Positions 36,242-46,816 of a DNA stretch of 64,000 nt are shown piece by piece. Where the stretch lies: assembly GCA_963793335.1 (NCBI GenBank), contig CAWBZS010000016.1, positions 77,650-141,649 of the forward strand, written 5' to 3'. Every line of letters starts with the position of its first letter. Within the stretch, counting starts at the first letter, position 1. The stretch comes from Sva-07 sp963793335. Lineage in GTDB: Bacteria > Actinomycetota > Acidimicrobiia > Acidimicrobiales > Ilumatobacteraceae. A program made the position numbers and the translations under genes. Below the pieces are notes generated by a model. That model saw nothing but the letters and a program-made list of their open reading frames with translations, did no database searches and had not been told where the DNA came from.

Positions 36242-39115
36242 ATGGCGATTGCGTGTGCGTACTGCGATGGTGAACACGACACCCCAGCCGAGGTTCGCCA
36301 GTGCTGGAACGACGGTGGGCGGGCCGACATCGCCCTCGACGACTCGCCAGTACCCGACCCAGGGCCCGCATCGGATCCGGCAGTCGATTCCGACGCGCCG
36401 CCGTCGTCGCCGTCCGGGCCGACCACTCGGGCGACGCGTCGCGTGGCCGTGATCGAGCGAGGCGTGGCGCCGGCACGGTCCGGCCCCGATCGGCTCGCGC
36501 GCAACCTGGTGATCGATGTTGGCGGCGTCGTCGGGATGCCGTGGTCGACGGCGCATCGTCTGGTGCTCGATGCGGGTGTCGTTGCGGCGCCGGCGACCGC
36601 GATCGCTCGTCTTCGCGCTGCGGCGGTTGCCCGGGAGCGCGTCGTGATCGAACTCGCGGCGCCGTTCGAACGCGAGCCGATGTTGATGACCGAGGCAGCC
36701 CCGTACGAACTCGGCCCCACCTTTGCGTTCGATCTCGAAGCGCTGCACCACTTGGTGTGGTCGAACAGCGTCGATTCGCGCAATCCGGACCATCCCGTGT
36801 GGATCGGTCTCGATCTCGCAGTTGCAGCGGGTGCAACGGCGATCAGCGCTGATGCTCCCGGTGACGTGGTGCTGCCCGACGGCACTGCCGTCTGGCTCGA
36901 CGGAGGACCGGTTCGCCACGACGATCCGATCGAGGGCGTCGCGGTGCTGCATGTGGTGGCGGCAGAACACGGAACGCTGCGGCCACCCTCGGCGAATGTG
37001 TCGGATGCGGACCTCGCCCCCGACCAACTGGCCGCAGTCACCCACCCGGGTGGCGGAGCGCGCATCATCGCACCGGCGGGCTCCGGCAAGACGCGGGTGC
37101 TCACCGAGCGAGCTCGGCATCTGCTCACACGTTGGAAGCTGCCACCGAGCGCGATCAGCCTGGTGGCCTTCAACAAGCGAGCACAGGAGGAGATGCGCGA
37201 GCGCACCGCCGACCTCCCGGACCTCCAGGTTCGAACACTCAACGCCATCGCACTGGCAATCGTCAACGGCACGGCTCCGTTTGCGCCGCAGCCCCAGTCG
37301 TGGCGCACCATCGACGAGCCCGACGTGCGGCGGATCATCGGCGACCTCGTCGACGTTCCGCGACGGCGCAACAGCGATCCCATCGGACCCTGGATCGAGG
37401 CGCTGACGGTGATCCGGCTCGGCCTGGTCGAGCCCGAGGAGGTCGAGGGTCGCTACGACGGCGACGTCGATGGTCTTGCTGCGGCCTGGCCTGCGTACCG
37501 GACGATGCTCGAACGTCGAGGTGCGGTCGACTTCGACGACCAGATCTATCGGGCCCTGCTGGTGCTGCTGCGCGACCCAGCAGCTCGTCGGGTCGCACAG
37601 CGGGCGTGTCGGGTCATGCTGGTCGACGAGTTCCAAGATCTGACGCCGGCGCACCTGTTGCTGATCCGTCTGCTGTCGGCTCCCGGTGGAGCCGTGTTCG
37701 GGGTGGGTGACGACGACCAGACGATCTACGGCTACAACGGCGCCGACCCGGCCTGGCTGATCGACTTCGCCGACCTCTTTCCGGGCTCGGGTGAGCACCC
37801 GCTGGAGGTCAACTATCGATGTCCGGCGGGCATTGTCGACGTCGTCGATCGCTTGTTGCGCCACAACAGACGACGGGTGCCCAAGACCATCCGGGCGGCG
37901 TCGACCGACCTCGGAGGATGGTCGGTCGATCTCGCGGTCGACGCCGTCGGCGCGTCGGTGGCGGCGGTCGAACGTGCCGTTGCAGCCGGTGCCCGAGCGT
38001 CAGATGTCGCCGTGCTCGCACGCGTGAATGCGTTGCTCGCACCCGTGCAGGTCGCGCTGTCGGCCTCGGGCATCCCGATCTCCGGCGGCGTGGGCCTCGA
38101 GTTCGCCGACCGCACGGCGGTGCGAACGGTGCTCGCCTGGCTGCGCCTCGCCAGCGCGGGCCGAGGTGGCACACTCGACTCCGCCGACATCCGAGAAGCG
38201 CTCCGTCGACCGTCTCGTTCGTTCCACCCGCGAATCACCGACTGGGTCAGCGAGCAGAACTCGGTGGTGGACCTCAATCGTCTGGCAGGTCGCCTCACGA
38301 ACGAACGCGACGCCGAACGGGTCATCGACTTCGCGGCAGACGTCCAGACGCTGCAGCGGTTGGTTGCGAGCGGCGCCACCACCTCCGACGTGGTGTTGGT
38401 GCTGATCGACGAAATCGGGCTGGCTGGATCGGTGGCCACCCTCGACGCCAACCGCCGCGGCACCAATCGTGCTGCGCAAGGGGACGACCTCACGGCAATC
38501 AGCCACCTGGCGGCGTTGCACGACGACCCCGCAAGTTTCGAACGATGGATGCGCGGGCACCTCGCTGCGAAGCGATCGTCCGAGGGAGTGTTGTTGTCCA
38601 CGGTGCACCGCGTGAAGGGCCAGGAGTGGCCGTACGTGGTGGCGCATCTTGCTGCGGCCGACCAGTACCCGCACCGGCTTGCCGAGGATGTCGAAGAGGA
38701 GCGCCGCCTGTTCCACGTCGCGGTCACCCGCGCCAGTGCTCACGCAACGATCGTGACCGGGGCCGAGCCCAGCCCGTTCGTGGCCGAACTCACCACCGAG
38801 CCCACCGCGGGGAAGGTGGTGTCATCGCATCGTCCCGAGCCGGTGCCCGCACGCATGGCATCAGCGCCGAAGGGTGATCCCGGTGCCGACCTCGACGAGG
38901 CCGGCCAGCGTCGCTTCGCAGCACTGCGTGAACTCCGCAACGAACTCCGTGACGGCAAGCCCGCCTACGTGGTGTTCGACAACAAGACGCTCGCGGCGAT
39001 CGCCAAACAGGCGCCGACGACGCTTCGCGATCTCGGTCGGATCTCCGGGGTGGGTCCCGCCAAGCTGGAGCGCTACGGCGACGCGGTGATCACACTCGTG
39101 TCCAGCCTGCGCTGA
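36242..39115 (+). CDS. UvrD/PcrA-like helicase with HRDC domain and novel N terminus
   Basis: This 957-residue protein is a superfamily 1A 3'-5' DNA helicase. The core begins near residue 255 with the Q-motif region LAPDQLAAVTHPGGG and Walker A APAGSGKT. It continues with MLVDEFQDLTPAHL, GVGDDDQTIYGYNGA, LEVNYRCPAGIV and VHRVKGQEWPYVVAH. The last 75 residues are an HRDC domain (LRELRNELRDGKPAYVVFDNKTL...ISGVGPAKLERYG), as in mycobacterial UvrD2. The N terminus is unusual: a small zinc-finger-like CAYC...H...C segment, a Ser/Pro-rich linker, and about 170 residues I do not recognise. TAAGGT at 36229-36234 is 7 nt before the ATG, supporting it over the earlier in-frame start. Confidence 0.92.
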   Translation: MAIACAYCDGEHDTPAEVRQCWNDGGRADIALDDSPVPDPGPASDPAVDSDAPPSSPSGPTTRATRRVAVIERGVAPARSGPDRLARNLVIDVGGVVGMPWSTAHRLVLDAGVVAAPATAIARLRAAAVARERVVIELAAPFEREPMLMTEAAPYELGPTFAFDLEALHHLVWSNSVDSRNPDHPVWIGLDLAVAAGATAISADAPGDVVLPDGTAVWLDGGPVRHDDPIEGVAVLHVVAAEHGTLRPPSANVSDADLAPDQLAAVTHPGGGARIIAPAGSGKTRVLTERARHLLTRWKLPPSAISLVAFNKRAQEEMRERTADLPDLQVRTLNAIALAIVNGTAPFAPQPQSWRTIDEPDVRRIIGDLVDVPRRRNSDPIGPWIEALTVIRLGLVEPEEVEGRYDGDVDGLAAAWPAYRTMLERRGAVDFDDQIYRALLVLLRDPAARRVAQRACRVMLVDEFQDLTPAHLLLIRLLSAPGGAVFGVGDDDQTIYGYNGADPAWLIDFADLFPGSGEHPLEVNYRCPAGIVDVVDRLLRHNRRRVPKTIRAASTDLGGWSVDLAVDAVGASVAAVERAVAAGARASDVAVLARVNALLAPVQVALSASGIPISGGVGLEFADRTAVRTVLAWLRLASAGRGGTLDSADIREALRRPSRSFHPRITDWVSEQNSVVDLNRLAGRLTNERDAERVIDFAADVQTLQRLVASGATTSDVVLVLIDEIGLAGSVATLDANRRGTNRAAQGDDLTAISHLAALHDDPASFERWMRGHLAAKRSSEGVLLSTVHRVKGQEWPYVVAHLAAADQYPHRLAEDVEEERRLFHVAVTRASAHATIVTGAEPSPFVAELTTEPTAGKVVSSHRPEPVPARMASAPKGDPGADLDEAGQRRFAALRELRNELRDGKPAYVVFDNKTLAAIAKQAPTTLRDLGRISGVGPAKLERYGDAVITLVSSLR

Positions 39116-39200
39116 GCGTCGCTCGCCCAGACTGCAAGATGACGGTGACCGTTGGCGCACCGCGGGACGGCGCTCGGCCGGGCGCGGTACGTTGGAGTTC

Positions 39201-39857
39201 GTGATCGCTGCGCCCACGCCAACGATCGCCATGGCGAAACCGCGGTGGCGAGGCAAGATGCATTCCTGGGCGTTCTTTGCCGCGATCCCCGCTGGCATCA
39301 TGCTCGCGGTCGTGGCCCAGGGGACCGCTGCGACGGTCGGGGCCTCGATCTACGTGGTCACGGTGCTCGCGCTGTTCGGGACCTCCGCGGCCTATCACCG
39401 CTTGGCGCAGTCGCAGCGCGCACGCACCATCATGCAGCGGCTCGATCACTCGATGATCTACCTCCTGATCGCTGGCACCTACGTCCCGCTGTGCCTCGTG
39501 GCGCTCCCGCGGGCGTGGGGGATTCCCATGCTGGCGGTGGTCGGCAGTCTTGCCGTGCTCGGCGTCGTGCTCAAGCTGGCCTTTTTCGACGGCGCCCGCT
39601 ACGTGTCGTACTCGCTGTACATCGTGATGGGCTGGGTCGCCGTGATCGCGACGCCGGTACTCATCGACAACCTCACGGGCGTGCAGTTCGCCCTGATCGT
39701 CGCTGGTGGCGTCGCCTACACCGTGGGCTTTCCCGTGTTGCTCACCCGACGACCCGATCCCTGGCCGACGACGTTCGGGTATCACGAGGTGTGGCATCTC
39801 CTCACGGTGGTGGCTGCGGTCTTGCACTTCGCAGCGGTTGCCGACGTGGTGTCCTGA
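39201..39857 (+). CDS. Hemolysin III/PAQR family membrane protein
   Basis: This 218-residue protein has seven transmembrane helices of the hemolysin III (PAQR-like) family. Conserved residues are the Ser/His in GTSAAYHRLAQSQRARTIMQRLDHSMIYLLIAGTYVP and the late His residues in GYHEVWHLLTVVAAVLHF, a set thought to bind zinc. Its role in bacteria is unclear. I choose GTG 39201 because TACGTT (39188-39193) is 7 nt upstream; TTG 39192 and ATG 39231 are alternatives. Confidence 0.9.
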   Translation: MIAAPTPTIAMAKPRWRGKMHSWAFFAAIPAGIMLAVVAQGTAATVGASIYVVTVLALFGTSAAYHRLAQSQRARTIMQRLDHSMIYLLIAGTYVPLCLVALPRAWGIPMLAVVGSLAVLGVVLKLAFFDGARYVSYSLYIVMGWVAVIATPVLIDNLTGVQFALIVAGGVAYTVGFPVLLTRRPDPWPTTFGYHEVWHLLTVVAAVLHFAAVADVVS

Positions 39858-39873
39858 GGGCGGGTGGCCACCA

Positions 39874-40746
39874 GTGTTCGACCAGATTCTCGTGGTCGAC
39901 TGGAGTGCCAACTCAGCGCCGAAGCTCGGGCGTGATTCCGTCTGGATCGCTGTGTTCGACCACCGTGGTGGCATGGACCGTTGCACCGTCACCAACGTGG
40001 CGACTCGCGCCGGTGCCGAGGCGATGCTCCTCGAGATCATCGAGGGCTCCGAACGGCGAACCACGTTGGTCGGCGTCGACTTCTCCCTCGGCTATCCGGC
40101 CGGCACCGCAGCTGCGTTGGGGCTCGCCGGCAAGCGGTGGGAGTCGATGTGGCAGCTGTTGTCGGACCGGGTTGCCGACGATGATCGCAATGCGAACAAT
40201 CGCTTCCGGGTGGCCGCCGAGCTCAACGCCGAGCTCAGCCCCGGGCCAGGACCATTCTGGGGCTGCCCACCCTCGTCGACGTCCCGATCGCTGACGGCCA
40301 CCAAGCCGTCGAGCTTCGACCCGCTCGGCGAGTGGCGTGCTGTCGAGCGGGCGTTGCGGGCAGCCGGGTGGCGTCCGTTCTCGTCGTGGCAACTGCTGGG
40401 TGCAGGCGCGGTGGGAAGCCAGAGCCTGCTGGGTATCCCAGTGGTCGAGCGTCTCCGGCGCACGCTCGGCGACCGAGCGGAGATCTGGCCGTTCACCACC
40501 GGTGCCGCTGCACCGGTGATCGAACCAGGATCGGTGGTGTTCGCCGAGGTCTGGCCCTCGATCACACCCGGTGGCCAAGCCAGCCACCGAGTGCGAGATG
40601 CTCGGCAGGTCGACGACACCGCCCGGTGGATCGGGCGTCTCGATGACTCCGGTGAACTCGCTGAGCTGCTCGCACCGTCGTTGGATTCGTCGACGCGCGA
40701 GGCCGTGGTGCTCGAAGAGGGCTGGGTGCTGGGGGTGAGCGCCTGA
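39874..40746 (+). CDS. Conserved protein, possibly RNase H-like (DUF429-like)
   Basis: This 290-residue protein begins with a strand ending in VVDWSANSAPK and has a second strand TTLVGVDFSLGYPAG. Paired Asp residues at strand ends recall the RNase H-like/DUF429 fold, but I am not certain of the family. Later parts include FWGCPPSSTSRS, LLGAGAVGSQSLLGIPVVERL and EVWPSI. It starts at GTG 39874 and its stop overlaps the start of the ABC ATPase, so the two are coupled. No function can be given. Confidence 0.75.
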   Translation: MFDQILVVDWSANSAPKLGRDSVWIAVFDHRGGMDRCTVTNVATRAGAEAMLLEIIEGSERRTTLVGVDFSLGYPAGTAAALGLAGKRWESMWQLLSDRVADDDRNANNRFRVAAELNAELSPGPGPFWGCPPSSTSRSLTATKPSSFDPLGEWRAVERALRAAGWRPFSSWQLLGAGAVGSQSLLGIPVVERLRRTLGDRAEIWPFTTGAAAPVIEPGSVVFAEVWPSITPGGQASHRVRDARQVDDTARWIGRLDDSGELAELLAPSLDSSTREAVVLEEGWVLGVSA

Positions 40747-41819
40747 TGGCGGGCGTGGAGCTGGATGGGGTGACCGTGGGACGCGAACGCTCCCGGCGAC
40801 TCGACGATGTGTCGCTGTCGCTCCCCGATGGTGCGTTGGTCGGGGTCGTCGGAGCCTCGGGCAGCGGAAAGACCTCGCTGCTTCGAGCGATCGCCGGGCT
40901 GGATCAGGTGGTCGCTGGACGTGTGCTCATCGCTGGTCGCGATGTCACCGCCGCGACCCCTGGGGCCCGAGATCTTGCCATGGTGTTCCAGTCGCCCGCG
41001 CTGATCGGGCACCTCGACGTCAGGGGCAATGTGTCGTTTCCGCTCGACCTGCGTCGGATGGATCGCGACGAGATCGGCCGCCGGGTGGACGCCGAAGTGC
41101 GGGCACTCCACATCGAGGAATTGCTCGGGCGATCGCCGACACAGCTCTCGCAGGGTGAGCAGCAGATGGTGCAGATCGCACGTGCGCTGGTGCGTGTGCC
41201 CAAGGTGCTGCTGCTCGACGAGCCGTTCGCATCGCTCGATGCCACGCTCGGGCGACGCATGCGCGCGGAGATCGGCATGCTGCAGGCCGGCTACGGGGTG
41301 ACCACGGTGATGGCCACCAATGACCGCGACGACGTGACTGCCCTGGCGGCGATGGTGGCGGTGCTCGACCGGGGCGCACTCGTGCAGTGGGGCACGACCG
41401 AGGACGTCCGCCGCGCGCCGCGGAACCTGCTGGCCGCGGTGGCGACCGGTCCGCTGTCGCTGATCGAGATGACGGTCGTCGCGGAGCAGACCGGATTCTG
41501 GTTGCTGCGCGAGGATCCCGAGGGTGGTGAGCTGGTGCGCATCCGATCCTGGTCGTCGGGGTTGGCCCGCTGTGTTGGCAGCACGGTCACGGTCGGGCTG
41601 CGTCCCGAAGACGTCGAGATCTCATCGGCGGGAACGATGCCCGCTCGCGTGGCAACGGTTGCTCAGTTCGGCATCGGCGGTGTGTCGTGCACGGTCGCAG
41701 GCGTCCGAGTCAGCGTGTCGGCAGCGCCTGGCCGACGGCCCTCGAGTGGCGACGCGGTCCGCCTCCGAGTGCATCGCCACCTGCTGTTCGATCGTGGCGA
41801 CGACACACTGATCGTCTGA
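40746..41819 (+). CDS. ABC transporter ATPase, MalK-like, without His in the H-loop
   Basis: This 357-residue ATPase has Walker A GASGSGKTS, Q-loop VFQSPALIG, signature LSQGEQQ, Walker B VLLLDEPFASLDA and a C-terminal TOBE-like domain (TVGLRPEDVEIS...). It belongs to the sugar/molybdate/polyamine importer type. The switch region reads VMATNDRDDV where relatives have VTHD, so the H-loop His is replaced by Asn; that would be expected to slow ATP hydrolysis. No permease or binding-protein gene is nearby. The preceding gene overlaps it. Confidence 0.9.
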   Translation: MAGVELDGVTVGRERSRRLDDVSLSLPDGALVGVVGASGSGKTSLLRAIAGLDQVVAGRVLIAGRDVTAATPGARDLAMVFQSPALIGHLDVRGNVSFPLDLRRMDRDEIGRRVDAEVRALHIEELLGRSPTQLSQGEQQMVQIARALVRVPKVLLLDEPFASLDATLGRRMRAEIGMLQAGYGVTTVMATNDRDDVTALAAMVAVLDRGALVQWGTTEDVRRAPRNLLAAVATGPLSLIEMTVVAEQTGFWLLREDPEGGELVRIRSWSSGLARCVGSTVTVGLRPEDVEISSAGTMPARVATVAQFGIGGVSCTVAGVRVSVSAAPGRRPSSGDAVRLRVHRHLLFDRGDDTLIV

Positions 41820-41835
41820 GCGCGGACGCTCGAGC

Positions 41836-42854
<1,019 letters not shown>

Positions 42855-42858
<4 letters not shown>

Positions 42859-44774
42859 GATGCTGCTCCGTTCCCGTCGGCAGACGTACTGCCGATCGAG
42901 GCGATGGCCTCGTCGATGGCGGATTCGATCTCTCGTGACTTGAACGGCATGCCCTGCACCTTGGTGAGTGCCTGTGCATCCACGAGGTATCTCCCGCGGA
43001 TCAGCTGCGTGAGCTGACCCATGTTGAGTTCGGGGACGATCACCCGCTGATATCGGCGGAGGATGTCGCCGAGGTCGGCGGGCAAGGGGTTGAGGTGCAT
43101 GAGGTGCGCCGAGGCCACCTGCTTGCCGCGGCGGCGACTGCGTTCGACGGCGCTGTCGATGGCGGCCCATGTCGAACCCCAACCGAGCACGAGGACATCG
43201 GCGTCCGGGTCGCCGTTGATGGCGGTCGGTGGGATGTCGTTGGCGATCCGAGCGATCTTCTCGGCGCGGAGGTGGACCATCTTCTCGTGGTTGCCGGGCG
43301 TGTAGTCGATGTTGCCGGTGCCGTCGGCCTTCTCGAGTCCGCCGACGCGGTGCATCAGGCCCGGTGTGCCGGGGATGGCCCAGGGCCTGGCGAGGGTCTC
43401 CTCGTCGCGCTGGTACGGCCAGAACACCGCGTTGCCCTCGTCATCGACATGATTGGGTTCCGTGGTGAACGGCACCGAGATGTCGGGAAGCGAATCGACC
43501 TCTGGCAGGTTCCACGGCTCTGAGCCGTTGGCGAGGTAGCCGTCGGACAGCAGGATCACGGGCGTGCGGTACTTGAGCGCGATCCGGACCGCCTCGATCG
43601 CCGCATGGAAGCACTGCGCCGGTGAATATGCAGCGATGACAGGCAGCGGCGCTTCGCCGTGGCGGCCGTAGAGCGCAATGTTGAGATCGGATGCCTCGGT
43701 CTTGGTCGGCAGGCCGGTCGAGGGCCCACCACGCTGGATGTCGACCAGCAGCAGGGGCAGTTCGATCGACACCGCCAAGGAGGTGGTCTCGCTCTTCAAG
43801 GCGACGCCCGGCCCGCTGGTCGTCGTGACACCGAGGTGACCAGCGAATGCGGCGCCGAGGGCCATGCCGATGGCCGCGATCTCGTCTTCGGCCTGCACCG
43901 TGCGGATTCCGAAGTGCTTGTGCCGGGAGAGCTCGTGGAGGATGTCGCTCGCTGGTGTGATCGGATACGAGCCGAGCGTGATCGGGAGCTGGGCCAGCTG
44001 GCCAGCCGCGATGATGCCCCACGAGAGCGCCGTATTGCCGGTGATGCTGGTGTACTCGCCAGCGGGCAGCTTGGCGGGCCGCACCTCGTAGCGGTGGCCG
44101 ACGGCTTCGGTGGTCTCACCGAAGTTGTAGCCGGCGAGGAACGATGCCTTGTTGGCGGCTTCGACCTGTTCGTTCTTCGAGAACTTGTCGCCGATCCAGT
44201 CGAGCGTCGGCTCGGTTGGGCGGGTGTACATGAACGAGACGAGGCCGAGTGCGAAGAAGTTCTTCGACCGTTCGGCGTCGCGGGGTTTGACCCCGAGTGG
44301 GGCGCAGACCTCTTTGGTGAGGCTCGTCATCGGCACCCGCAGGACTCGATAGTTCGCGAGAGACCCATCGTCGAGCGGATTGTCGGTGTAGCCGGCCTTG
44401 CTGAGGTTGCGTTCCTCGAAGGCGTCTTCGTTGATGATCAGGGTTCCGCCGGGCTCGACGCGGTGGAGGTCGGCCATCAGTGCCGCCGGGTTCATCGCCA
44501 CCAGCACGTTCGGTTCATCGCCGGGGGTGTGGATCTTGTGGTCGGCGATGTTGACCTGGAAGGCGGACACACCGTTGACGGTCCCAGCCGGGGCACGAAT
44601 CTCGGCCGGAAAGTCGGGCAGTGTCGACAGGTCGTTGCCGAACGATGCGCTCACGGACGTGAAGCGGTCACCGGTCAGTTGCATCCCGTCGCCGGAGTCG
44701 CCGGCGAATCGGACCACCAGGTGGTCGAGTACGTGGTCGTCGTCGGTCGCCGATCGATCGATCGTCTCCGTCAT
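42855..44774 (-). CDS. korA: 2-oxoacid:ferredoxin oxidoreductase alpha subunit (KorA)
   Basis: This 639-residue subunit is a natural fusion of the gamma domain (VVRFAGDSGDGMQLTGDRF...FPAEIRAPAGTVNGVSAFQV) and the alpha domain (YEVRPAKLPAGEYTSITGNTALSWGIIAA, GSYPITPASDILHELS, GPGVALKSETTSLAVSIELPLLLVDIQRGGPSTGLPTKTEASDL). It pairs with KorB to form the TPP-dependent active site. The start ATG at 44774 has a ggggga stretch about 6 nt upstream. The gene is divergent from the TrkA-C gene. Confidence 0.94.
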
Positions 44775-44961
44775 GTGCTCCCCCTCAGGAGTGTTGATTC
44801 CCCGGCGCCGTTGCCGGGCCTGTCCGGTGGTCACCGTAGCGTCCAACTCCCCGCCGAATCGGGACGGCTGCCCGATTGCGACCTTGGTCCCTGGGTGTCG
44901 GGGGGTGTGATGTCGCTGGCGTGGGCCGTTGGTCACCGTGACCGTGCGCGAAGATCGAGCG

Positions 44962-45621
44962 ATGTACGCCGTTGTCACCTTTCTCGTCGTCGCCGTCATC
45001 ACCATTGCGTTCACGAAGCTTTCGACCGGAGCACTGATCGCCACCGGGATGCCCCCGGAGTTGGCCTCGTTCCAGGCGCGTTCCGCGTTCAGTGGGGCGG
45101 GGTTCACCACGACCGAGGCGGAGAACGTCGTCAACCATCCGGTGCGTCGCCGCATCATCGGCACCACGATGCTCGTCGGCAGTCTTGGGACTCCGACGCT
45201 CGTCGTGACGGTGCTGGTGGGGTTGATTGCCCCGGGACCGGGGTCGACGACCGAGCGGATGCTCGTCACCGTCTCCGGATCGTTCCTGATCCTGATGACG
45301 GTGCTGAACCGGCCGGTGACGAACTGGCTGTCGGAGGTCGGGAATCGCTACGTCCAGCGGCACCTCGAACCGGCGCTCGGCGACGACCGTCGCGAGTTGC
45401 TCGTGCTCTCCGACGAGTTCTCCATTCAGTCCGTGCGCCTCGCCGAGCCGGTCGGTGTCACCCGCAGTCTTCGCGGCCTCGCCCATGCGCTGCCCCACGC
45501 AACGGTGCTCGCGGTCAAGCGACCGGACGGATTCATGGGAGAGCCGCCGGTGGACTTCGACCTCGTCGAGGGTGACGAGCTGATTCTGTACGGGCGCCGC
45601 AACTGGAGCGACGACTCATGA
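44962..45621 (+). CDS. TrkA-C domain membrane protein
   Basis: This 219-residue protein has an N-terminal helix (TFLVVAVITIAFTKLSTGAL), a conserved loop with FQARSAFSGAGFTTTEAENVVNHPVRRRI, two further helices and a C-terminal TrkA-C regulatory domain (LVLSDEFSIQSVRLAEPVG...DLVEGDELILYGR). The RSAFSGAGFTT segment resembles the selectivity region of Trk/Ktr-type potassium transport proteins, but the protein is too short for a full channel. The ATG at 44962 directly precedes the helix; an earlier TTG at 44929 is possible. Confidence 0.8.
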   Translation: MYAVVTFLVVAVITIAFTKLSTGALIATGMPPELASFQARSAFSGAGFTTTEAENVVNHPVRRRIIGTTMLVGSLGTPTLVVTVLVGLIAPGPGSTTERMLVTVSGSFLILMTVLNRPVTNWLSEVGNRYVQRHLEPALGDDRRELLVLSDEFSIQSVRLAEPVGVTRSLRGLAHALPHATVLAVKRPDGFMGEPPVDFDLVEGDELILYGRRNWSDDS

Positions 45622-45661
45622 CGGCGCCCGCGAGGGTCGGCCGGTAGGGTCGGATCTCGAC

Positions 45662-46261
45662 ATGGCGACCCTCCGATTCAGTTTCGGCACCATGGGCTCC
45701 GGCAAGAGCACCGTGGCGCTGCAGATCCACCACAACCTGTCGAACCGTGAGCTCTTCGGTCTGTTGCTGACCACGCTCGACCGAGAGGGGCGCCAGGTGA
45801 CCAGCCGCCTCGGGGTGGCGGCGCCTGCCATCGAGGTCACCCCCGACCTCGACCTGCATGCCCTCGCCGTCAGCTACTGGCCCATCCACTACATCGTGTG
45901 CGACGAGGTCCAGTTCTACACGGCCAAGCAGTGTGATCAGCTCGCGAGGGTCGTCGACGAACTCGACGTCGACGTGTACGGGTTCGGGCTGCTCACCGAC
46001 TTCCGGGGTCGACTGTTCGAAGGCACCGCTCGGATGCTCGAGATCGCCGACGAACACAGCCCGCTGCAGGTGGAGGCGCGGTGCTGGTGCGGAGCCCGCG
46101 CCACGCACAATGCTCGGGTGGTCAACGGTGAGGTCGTCTACGAGGGCGAGACGGTGATGGTGGGGGACACCAACGTCCACGAGTCGCCGTTGTTCGGCGA
46201 CAGCGTGCGTTACGAACTGCTGTGCCGTGCCCACTTCGGCAGCGGCGACCTCGGCGCCTGA
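45662..46261 (+). CDS. tdk: Thymidine kinase
   Basis: This 199-residue type II thymidine kinase phosphorylates deoxythymidine in the salvage pathway. It has the P-loop GTMGSGKSTVALQIHHN, the DEVQFYTAKQC segment with the catalytic Glu, the lasso FGLLTDFRGRLFEGTARMLEIAD, and zinc-binding cysteines CWCG plus a late LLC. TAGGGT at 45645-45650 is 11 nt before the ATG, a very short leader. It adds to the nrdR/nrdJ set for dNTP supply. Confidence 0.96.
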   Translation: MATLRFSFGTMGSGKSTVALQIHHNLSNRELFGLLLTTLDREGRQVTSRLGVAAPAIEVTPDLDLHALAVSYWPIHYIVCDEVQFYTAKQCDQLARVVDELDVDVYGFGLLTDFRGRLFEGTARMLEIADEHSPLQVEARCWCGARATHNARVVNGEVVYEGETVMVGDTNVHESPLFGDSVRYELLCRAHFGSGDLGA

Positions 46262-46313
46262 CGCCCCGTCCCGCAACTGCCTCACCCGATCGGTGCTCCA
46301 CACCTCCCATCGT

Positions 46314-46342
46314 GGTTCCCGGAGACCCGGGCTCGGGGAACC
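46314..46342. terminator. Hairpin between convergent tdk and a membrane-protein gene
   Basis: ggttccc (46314-46320) pairs with gggaacc (46336-46342); a further gag/ctc and ccggg sit inside. It ends directly before the minus-strand stop codon at 46343 and could stop transcription from either side. No T-run is seen. Confidence 0.55.
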
Positions 46343-46816
46343 TCAGGTGGTGAGACGGTCGGCGGTGCGACAGAGGACAGCGAGGCCTGCCGCAGCCGAG
46401 AGGCCTCCGAGGCGCAGCAACATGCCTTCGACCTCACTCGGTCCGGGTCCGCTCGACAGCACGATGCTCAGGATCGACACCGCACCGATCACGCAGAAGG
46501 TGATCGCCAAGCCGGCGGCGACCCGCAGGAGTGTCGACAGCCACGTGTCGCGGTCGGTTCCGGCAAGCCATGCGGCGAACGCAGCCACGAACACCGGCGG
46601 CGCGAGCACCACGAGGTTCGGCGGCAGCATCAGGAAGCTCAGTACCTCGATGCGCTGATCCCAGACGCTGGCGAACGGCTGTTCACCGACGCCGCGAACC
46701 CGTTCGAGTTGGAACGCGATGAAGCCGAACGACCCGCCGAGCAGAAGCCATCCGGCGATCGTGAGGTGACGGACGAGGTCGGCCCGACGTTCGGGCGTCA
46801 GCTCAGTCCCAGGCAC
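46343..46816 (-). CDS. Hypothetical four-helix membrane protein
   Basis: This 157-residue protein has four predicted helices starting with IAGWLLLGGSFGFIAFQL, separated by short loops. No family is recognised. The GTG start at 46816 overlaps the end of the P450 gene by 14 bp, so it is probably translated from the P450 transcript. Confidence 0.65.
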   Translation of the reverse strand: MPGTELTPERRADLVRHLTIAGWLLLGGSFGFIAFQLERVRGVGEQPFASVWDQRIEVLSFLMLPPNLVVLAPPVFVAAFAAWLAGTDRDTWLSTLLRVAAGLAITFCVIGAVSILSIVLSSGPGPSEVEGMLLRLGGLSAAAGLAVLCRTADRLTT

